From NCBI GenBank assembly GCA_026545765.1, contig CM048842.1, forward strand, positions 24,082,667-24,146,666: 64,000 nt of DNA. The letters are read 5' to 3'. This stretch comes from Plantago major (taxonomy: Eukaryota; Streptophyta; Magnoliopsida; Lamiales; Plantaginaceae). This document shows, one piece after another, positions 57,551 through 64,000 of the stretch. Under the pieces are notes generated by a model, which was given only the letters and a program-made list of their open reading frames with translations, was not told the origin of the DNA and ran no database searches. The translations under genes and the position numbers were made by a program. Every line of letters starts with the position of its first letter. Position 1 is the stretch's first letter.

Positions 57551-58921
57551 ATGAAGAAGGCGGCACGTGGTTGTCCAAAGAAGAAGGTGACCACGCCGTC
57601 CCAGACACGAAACAGACCGGCATCGAAGGAGGGTGGTGCGCAGGCTGTGGAGCAGACGGAGGTCGGAGGTTTGGAATTGGATTTAGGTCAGGTCAATGAG
57701 GCGGAAAAGGAGGCTGGAAGCACTACAATTCCGGCGATTGAAAACTCGATTCCGATAGAGACAAGATTACAAGCGAATCCAGAACCGACTGTGGTGACAA
57801 ATTCAACATCGCTGGATAAGCCAGAAAATATTGGAGTTGCTCAGGTAGCTGAATTAGATGGAACGGAAAAATCAGGGGAGAAAATGGCCAATTTATGGAC
57901 CGACATAATCAGAGGAAACAGAGAAACCTCTAGAGGATTGGCAATTGAATTTTCTGCACCTACACTAATCAATGGAGAAGTTGAGGTGGAAATAGAGGCA
58001 GCAGATGTTGAATCTGAAATCGAATTTTGGCAAACCTCGCTTATCATGTATAACCTGGGTGGGGAATTATCCATGAATGTTGTGAAACAATATATGATAA
58101 AATACTGGAATTTTGTGGCTTTACCGGAGATGTTTTACAACGATGAAGGATACTTCATTCTAAAATTCAAGAGCTTGGAAGATAGGACTGCGGTGATGAG
58201 CAAAGGTCCTTATACGATTTACAATATGACGATGTTCTTACGCGAATGGGTAACGGGTTTTTCCTTGAAAGACGATATGCTACGTGCTGTACCTATATGG
58301 GTTAAACTTCCACAATTACCATTACACCTATAGGGTTCGAAAAGCTTGGGGAAGATTGGAAGTGCTTTGGGCAAACCGTTGTTTACGGATGAATGTACCG
58401 CAGGTAAACTACGTGTTTCCTATGCAAGGATATTAGTGGAGGTGGATATCACTAAGAAATTACGAGACTTCATTATGATCAAAGATTTAAAGGAGAAGAT
58501 GATCAAACAACAGGTGGAATATGAATGGAAACCATTGTTCTGCGATAAATGCCAGAAGTTTGGACACATCTGCCAAAAACAAGCTCGTAAGGTGCCACCA
58601 CCACAACAAAAACAGGCTGCAAAGGAGTGGAGGATACAAGTTGATCATCGAATCACTACAAGTAATGCGCAGGGCAGCTCTTCAAACTCCGGACAAGTGG
58701 CAGGAACTAGCACAGGTGATAACAACTCGCAGCCAGTTAATGAAACACAGCAAGACGGATGGACTACAGTAGGGAAGTCACCCAGAGCACGTGATAAAGG
58801 CAAAGAACCTTGGGTTGCCTCGCCAAATCAAGCACAAGACAAGAATATACGAGATAGGAATGAATTTGAGTCTTTGAGGATTCTGGATGATCCTCCTATG
58901 ACTCCACATCCCATACCATGA
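57551..58921 (+). pseudogene. LINE ORF1 (DUF4283 and zinc knuckle)
   Basis: 457 codons in one frame, interrupted only by TAG at 58331-58333, where relatives have Trp (LHLWG-like). Domains: basic N-terminus (MKKAARGCPKKK), an acidic, variable part, the DUF4283 domain (about residues 155-265: TSLIMYNLGGELSMNVVKQYM, MSKGPYTIYNMTMFL), VSYARILVEVDI, then a zinc knuckle FCDKCQKFGHICQ and a Q/S/T-rich tail. The protein would bind LINE RNA. Its stop TGA overlaps the ORF2 ATG. Confidence 0.88.
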
Positions 58922-61900
58922 TTATTTCATGGAACGTGAGGGGGTGTAACAATATAGCCAAAATTCGTGAGATAGGCTCCCGTCTCAATGGTCTGAACTT
59001 TGCAGTGGCTAGTGGAAACAAGAGTGAAGAAAGATAAATGCAAGAATATTCGAGGCAAACTTGGTAATCGATGGTGCTACTTAGACAACTATGACTTCCA
59101 TCCGAATGGAAGAATATGGATCCTATGGGACCCTAAGAAAGTTGACGTGAAACTTATTACTGGGAGTGCACAATTCTTACACTGCAAAGTGTATGACATG
59201 AAAGGTGACATGATAGCCTGGATGACCGCAATTTATGCCTTAAATCTACTTGAGGAGAGGCGCACACTGTGGAGAGAGATAGAAGGATTACGGCATCACA
59301 TTCAGGGGCCCTGGGTATTACTTGGGGACTTTAATAATGTTTTGATGGCACAGGATAGAATTGGTGGCTCCATAGTCCAACCGTATGAATATAATGATTT
59401 GGTGAACATGATGGATACAATCAGATTAAACGAGATGGATAGTATTGGTGATCACTTCACGTAGCACAATAAGCGCACACACGACCCTATTTACTCACGT
59501 ATTGATCGAGCTCTAGGTAATTTGTTGTGCTTTCAATCTTTTAGCCACATTCACGTGGAAGTTCTGGAACCAAGCATCTCGGACCATGCTATGCTTTTAC
59601 TACGAATGTGGACACCACCAATCCATACTCGGCCACAATTCCGCTTCATTAATGGTATTGAGACGCCTGATTTCTTCCACTAGGTACGGCAAAATTGGAA
59701 CACTCCAATGGAGGGCAGAGCAATGATGGTCATATGGCAAAAACTCCGTAGACTGCAGCCGACGATAAAGAAGATGCAGAGAGGATTTTCGGGTATAAAG
59801 GACAAACTCCAGGATGCCCGTAAACGCCTAACTGTGGCCCAGCATAATCTTATAGCTGATCGGATGAACTGTACACTAATTGATCGAGTAAAAGAGTATA
59901 CAAGCGAGGTTCTCAACTGGAATGAAATTGATGAGAAAATTACACAAAAAAAATCAAAGATTGATTGGTTGCGGCTCGGAGATGGCAACAATGCGTATTT
60001 CCACGCATCTTTAAAAGCAAAGAATCGGCACCTTGGGATTAGAGAATTGATACGGCAGGATGGAAGCACAGACACAGCCCAAACTGACCTCGAACAGGAA
60101 GTCATTGAATTCTACCGACAGCTAGTTGGCATCAATGCCCAGCGACTGCGAGGACTGGATTTGCGAGTACTACGAGAGGGCCCACAAGTACCACACGATC
60201 AGGTTGTTGCCCTTATATCCCCGGTTACACAGATGGAAATTATTAATGCTCTAAAAGATATCGGAGATCTAAAGGCCCCTGGAATCGATGGGTATAATGC
60301 AAAATTTTTCAAAGCGGCATGGAGCATTGTGGGTGAAGACACGATAAATGTTGTATAGGAATTCTTCTGCTACAATAGGATGTATTTGGCGGTGAATTGT
60401 TGTATTGTCACTCTAATCCCAAAGATCGATAATGCGGAACTGGTTAAGGACTTCCGGCCTATATCCTGCTGCATTACAATCTACAAGATTATATCCAAGA
60501 TACTGACCAATCGGTTGAGTAAAGTACTATATAATGTGGTAAATGAGAGTCAAGCAGCGTTTGTTCCAGGACAACATATACAAAACCACATACTACTAGC
60601 ATATGAATTAATCAAGGGCTATAATCGGAGGGCAGGTACCCCTAGATGTATGCTTCAAATGGACTTACAGAAGGCTTATGATACTGTCGAATGGTCAGCT
60701 TTAGAGGGCATACTTCAGGAATTAGGATTCCCTCAGCAATTTATTGGATGGATTATGACCCGTGTTACGACGGTATCTTACAGATATATAGTGAATGGAA
60801 AACCCACCTAGCTTCTCAAGGCACGACGAGGACTAAGGCAGGGTGATCCACTATCCCCACTCCTTTTTGTCCTAGTGATGGAATACATGTACAGATTAAT
60901 GCAGGGATTAAAGAGGATACCGGATTTTAATTTCCATGCAAAATGCGAGAAGCTAAACATTGTCAATCTTAGCTTTTCTGATGACCTATTATTATTCTCT
61001 AGAGGTGATGTGAGATCTGTTGAATTGTTAATGACAACTTTTGACTCTTTCTCAAAAGCTACAGGACTTAGTGTTAATCCAGCAAAGTGCCAGGTTTACT
61101 TTGGCGCAGTAGATGATGATACGAAGGCTACCATCCGGCAGATCACTAGTTTCGGGGAAGGTGTTTTACCGTTTCGATATCTAGGCGTTCCCCTAACTAG
61201 TAAGAAGCTCACTGTTGTACAATGTCAACCCCTCATTGACAAGATAGTGGCTCGGATACGACATTGGAGTGCTAAACTGCTCAGTTATGGTGGTGGTGTG
61301 CAACTGATTAAAAGTGTACTATTTGCAGTCACAAATTACTGGCTCCAATGCTTTCCACTGCCGAAATGTGTGCTAAAGGCTATTGAGTCGATTTGCCGGT
61401 CCTTCCTATGGTCTAATAGCGAATCGGTTACCAGAAAATCCCCGGTGGCATGGGAGAAGATTTGCATGGAAAAGAAACATGGAGGCTTACAGATAATTGA
61501 TTTACAGGTATGGAATAAGGCTTGTTTAATCAAATTGTTATGGAATCTATGTGGAAAGCAGGACAGTTTATGGGTTCGATGGATTCACGCGTATTATATG
61601 AAAGAGGACCTAATTCTTGTACAAGACATCCCACCACGCAGCTCATGGATTATGAAGGGTATCCTAAAGTGTAGAAGTCTAATACAAAATAATATCGCAT
61701 GGGACCATATGCGACTTCTACCAAAATACAAGACGAGCCTGATGTACACTGCTCTCAAAGGTGCTCACCCTGAAGTAGATTGGAAGCGGCTCATGTTTGG
61801 AACCATTGCTAGACCACGAGCTAGGATGATTACATGGCTGGCATGCCACGGCATACTGGCAATGAAGGAAAGATTATATCGATTTGGCCTCCTGGATACG

Positions 61901-62262
61901 ACAACATGCGGATTTTGCTCCCAAACAGAGACACTGGAACACTTACTGTTTGAGTGTGTCACTACTTGTGGCATTTGGCAGAAAGTCTTGGATTGGCTTC
62001 GAATCCAACATACACCTGGTACGTGGTCAGCCAAGTTGCGATGGATAATTAGTTCTAGTAAGGGTAAGAATTGGCGTAGTTAGATACTTAAGGTGGCCTT
62101 CCTGGAAACAATTTATGAGGTGTGGAAGCATAGAAATAACTTATGTTTGGGCAAAGATGATACACATTTTTCTATAGCACAACAAATCATTGATGTCGTG
62201 ATTTATAGGACTTGGAGAGTACCAAAGCTTAGACCCCATGTAGGGCGTTTAATGCTGAACTA
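58918..62262 (+). pseudogene. LINE ORF2 (endonuclease, reverse transcriptase, zinc-binding end)
   Basis: It starts ATG at 58918 with IISWNVRGCNN, shifts frame by an indel near 58995, and then keeps one frame from 59000 to the end at 62260-62262. TAG codons at 59462, 59681, 60356, 60809 and 62081 interrupt it. Endonuclease: LQWLVETRVKK, WVLLGDFNNVL, PSISDHAML. Reverse transcriptase: KAPGIDGYNAKFFKAAW, IVTLIPKI, DFRPISCC, QAAFVPGQHI, LQMDLQKAYDTVEW, RRGLRQGDPLSPLLF, FSDDLLLF (60974-60997; usually FADD), LSVNPAKCQV and FRYLGVPLTSKK. The zf-RVT end follows: W...RPRARMITWLACHGIL...CGFC...ETLEHLLFECV. Target-primed insertion would need all three. Confidence 0.9.
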
Positions 62263-62355
62263 AGAATGCTAGTGTTTTGAGTACTTTAGGCTGGATCACC
62301 TTGATCGCCTCTCGCTTTGTATTTGTTTTTGGAAGTTTTAATATATTTCGAGTTC

Positions 62356-62375
62356 AAAAAAAAAAAAAAAAAAAA
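62356..62375 (+). other. Poly(A) tail of the LINE
   Basis: Twenty consecutive A directly before the right target duplication, as left by target-primed reverse transcription. Its purity argues for a fairly young insertion. Confidence 0.9.
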
Positions 62376-62376
62376 G

Positions 62377-62389
62377 GAGTTACAATCTT
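62377..62389. repeat. Target site duplication of the L1 LINE, right copy
   Basis: GAGTTACAATCTT, identical to 57439-57451. Confidence 0.93.
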
Positions 62390-63072
62390 TTCTAGGACAT
62401 GTTGGGTTCCATAGGAGGTTCATCCAGGATTTCTCAAAAATTGCTAAGTGCCTTAGTAACTTGCTTGTGAAAGATGTGCCTTTTGTTTTCAATGATAAGT
62501 GCTTGGAAGCCTTTAATATCCTGAAAGAAAAGCTTGTTTCTGCTCCTATTGTCATGACACCTGATTGGTCTTTTCCTTTCGAGATTATGTGTGATGCTTC
62601 TGACTATGCTATAGGTGTTGTTCTAAGACAAAGAGTCGATAGGCATTTTCATGTGATTTACTATGCCAGCAAAACTTTGAATGGTGCACAGGTTAATTAC
62701 ACTACCACTGAGAAAGAATTCCTGGCTGTCATATTCGCCCTGGATAAATTCAGGTCGTATTTGAAGGGATTCAAGGTAATAGTGTATACTGACCATGCAG
62801 CAATTTGCCACCTTATGGCCAAAAGTCATTCTAAGCCTCGCCTTATTCGCTGGGTCTTGATGCTGCAAGAATTTGACTGTGAGATAGTTGACAAGTGTGG
62901 CAAAGATAACTTAGTGGCAGATCACCGATCCAGGATTAATCCTGGTGCCATCGCCCCATCCCCCCCCCCCCCCAATTCCGGATGATCTCCCTGATGAGCA
63001 TTCTCTGTTAGTTTAGAACCCTGGTTTGCCGACATTGTTAACTTTAAGGCTACAGGTTTGTTTGCTGCTAAC
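62390..63072 (+). pseudogene. pol: Element C pol: end of reverse transcriptase and RNase H
   Basis: It continues the frame broken at 57451: [26 protein letters not shown], then the RNase H with [50 protein letters not shown] and [10 protein letters not shown] (usually A-D-x-L-S-R). Frame is lost at a C-run (62958-62972). From about 63000 the tether to integrase ([14 protein letters not shown]) is again in the integrase frame. No stop lies between 62390 and 62985. Confidence 0.88.
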
Positions 63073-64000
63073 ATGACTTCGCAGGAAAAGAAGAATTTTT
63101 CTATTCACTGCAGGAGCTACTTTTGGGATGATCCATACTTGTTCAAGCTAGGCAATGATGGTGTGATGCGGCGCTGTGTACCGGAAGATGAAATTGGAAG
63201 CACACTTGCATTCTGCCACTCTATGCAGTGCAGTGGGCACTATAGTGGGAAGAAAACTGCCTTGAAGGTTCTTCAATCAGGTTTTTTCTGGCCCTCTCTT
63301 TTTAAAGATGCTCATAAATTCTGTATTAGTTGTGATGCATGTCAGCGAAGTGGCAATATAAGCAAGCAGAATGAGATGCCCCTCACGAGTAATCTTATTG
63401 TTGAACCTTTTGATGTGTGGGGCATCAACTTTATGGGACCCTTCCCCAAGAGTAATGGCTTTGAATATATCCTGGTTGCTGTTAATTATGTGACTAAGTG
63501 GGTGGAAGCAATTCCAACCAAGACTAATGATTCCAAAGTAGTTGTCTCTTTTCTTGCCACAAATATTCTTTGCAGGTTTGGTACCCCCAGGGTAGTAATC
63601 AACGATAGTGGCTCCCACTTCATCAACCGCTCCTTTGCGAATCTGTTAACAAAGTATGGAGTGCATCATCGGGTTGCTATAGCATATCACCCTCAGACTT
63701 CTGGTCAGGTAGAGGTTAGTAACCGGCAGATTAAGAGTATACTTGAGAGGGTGGTGAAGCCTAACCGGAAGGACTGGTCGTACAAGCTCAATGACGCTTT
63801 GTGGTCATACCGCACAAGCTATAAAACTGTTATAGTCACCACACCTTACAGGCTAGTCTACGGGAAAGCTTGCCACTTACCGGTAGAGCTTGAACATAGG
63901 GCAAAATGGGCAATTAAGGTCCTGAACCTTGATTTGGATGCAGCTGGAAAAGAGCGTATACTGCAGCTCTCAGAACTGGAAGAACTCCGGAACACTACTT
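63073..64000 (+). CDS. pol: Element C integrase (open to the window end)
   Basis: 309 codons without a stop, running off the window. Zinc domain: [22 protein letters not shown] then CISCDACQ (H-H-C-C present). Core: [12 protein letters not shown], where the family has GID; the first catalytic Asp is Asn (GAC to AAC at 63427-63429). The second Asp (INDSGSHF) and the Glu ([10 protein letters not shown]) are intact. The Athila-type [22 protein letters not shown] follows. Integrase inserts the DNA copy; with the Asn this one should be inactive. Confidence 0.9.
   Translation, partial: MTSQEKKNFSIHCRSYFWDDPYLFKLGNDGVMRRCVPEDEIGSTLAFCHSMQCSGHYSGKKTALKVLQSGFFWPSLFKDAHKFCISCDACQRSGNISKQNEMPLTSNLIVEPFDVWGINFMGPFPKSNGFEYILVAVNYVTKWVEAIPTKTNDSKVVVSFLATNILCRFGTPRVVINDSGSHFINRSFANLLTKYGVHHRVAIAYHPQTSGQVEVSNRQIKSILERVVKPNRKDWSYKLNDALWSYRTSYKTVIVTTPYRLVYGKACHLPVELEHRAKWAIKVLNLDLDAAGKERILQLSELEELRNTT

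Larger units (their letters stand above)
57452..62375 (+). mobile_element. Full-length L1-type LINE in element C
   Basis: 4.9 kb with a short leader, ORF1, ORF2, a 3' end without long untranslated DNA and a 20-A tail (62356-62375). Both target copies are exact. ORF1 stop and ORF2 start overlap as ATGA at 58918-58921. The copy is dead through six TAG codons and one frameshift, but otherwise complete. Confidence 0.92.
53671..64000 (+). mobile_element. Element C: Athila-type Ty3/gypsy retrotransposon (runs off the window)
   Basis: 5' LTR 53671-55053 (TGATGAGACG...GAGCACATCA), tRNA-Asp-type primer site, broken gag end, protease, reverse transcriptase, RNase H and integrase in gypsy order. The reverse transcriptase is split by a LINE (57452-62375). 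Motifs VFMDDF, HFMVREGIVLGH and [13 protein letters not shown] are characteristic of Athila-like pol. The left flank TAGCT (53666-53670) would be one target copy; the 3' LTR lies outside. Confidence 0.9.

Overview
The window is intergenic DNA of a flowering plant, most likely a eudicot with a repeat-rich genome. I could not place the species and found no convincing host gene. Almost every base belongs to a transposable element: Ty1/copia of the SIRE/Maximus type, Ty3/gypsy of the Tat and Athila types, related non-autonomous LTR elements, two L1-type LINEs and the end of a CACTA DNA transposon. All coding frames carry stops or frameshifts. Family names rest on motifs and recalled family features; no database was searched.

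Layout. 1-485: simple repeat and the terminus of a CACTA element. 486-2286: no recognisable gene. 2287-8104: minus-strand SIRE-type DNA, namely an extra gene here called ORF3, with short GT-AG introns, joined to a broken LTR. 8105-33973: a plus-strand SIRE gag-pol split by three insertions: A (8883-14248, non-autonomous, in the gag zinc knuckle), D (3' LTR remnant, minus strand) and E (16792-30014, a Tat-type gypsy element inside D's LTR). 33974-45217: a minus-strand SIRE 3' end (M1: LTR and ORF3). Its LTR holds N1 (35181-42228, long LTRs, little interior), and N1 holds a LINE fragment. 45218-50196: N2, an unclassified insertion in ORF3, itself holding B (45414 to about 48790). 50197-53670: a second minus-strand SIRE 3' end (M2) lying against N2. 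53671-64000: C, an Athila-type gypsy element inserted in M2's ORF3. C holds a complete L1 LINE (57452-62375) in its reverse transcriptase and runs off the window.

Several insertions can be reversed by eye because target duplications are visible: A (CTACT/CTTCT), E (CCTAG on both sides), the L1 in C (13 bp) and probably the LINE fragment in N1 (14 bp). The nesting is up to six levels deep: SIRE, M1, N2, M2, C, L1.

Points that go beyond a list of transposons: (i) an ORF3 in the SIRE-type elements, seen three times, with small phase-0 introns and a conserved C-terminal module; a plausible private promoter lies after pol in the plus-strand copy. (ii) An analogous antisense gene in E, also with short introns and its own TATA box. 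(iii) GC-rich palindromes upstream of the TATA box in the LTRs of related families, selectively lost in one LTR of A. (iv) A hairpin before the polypurine tract of three families with a compensated base pair. (v) A roughly 650-bp inverted duplication centred on GAA/TTC repeats inside ORF3.
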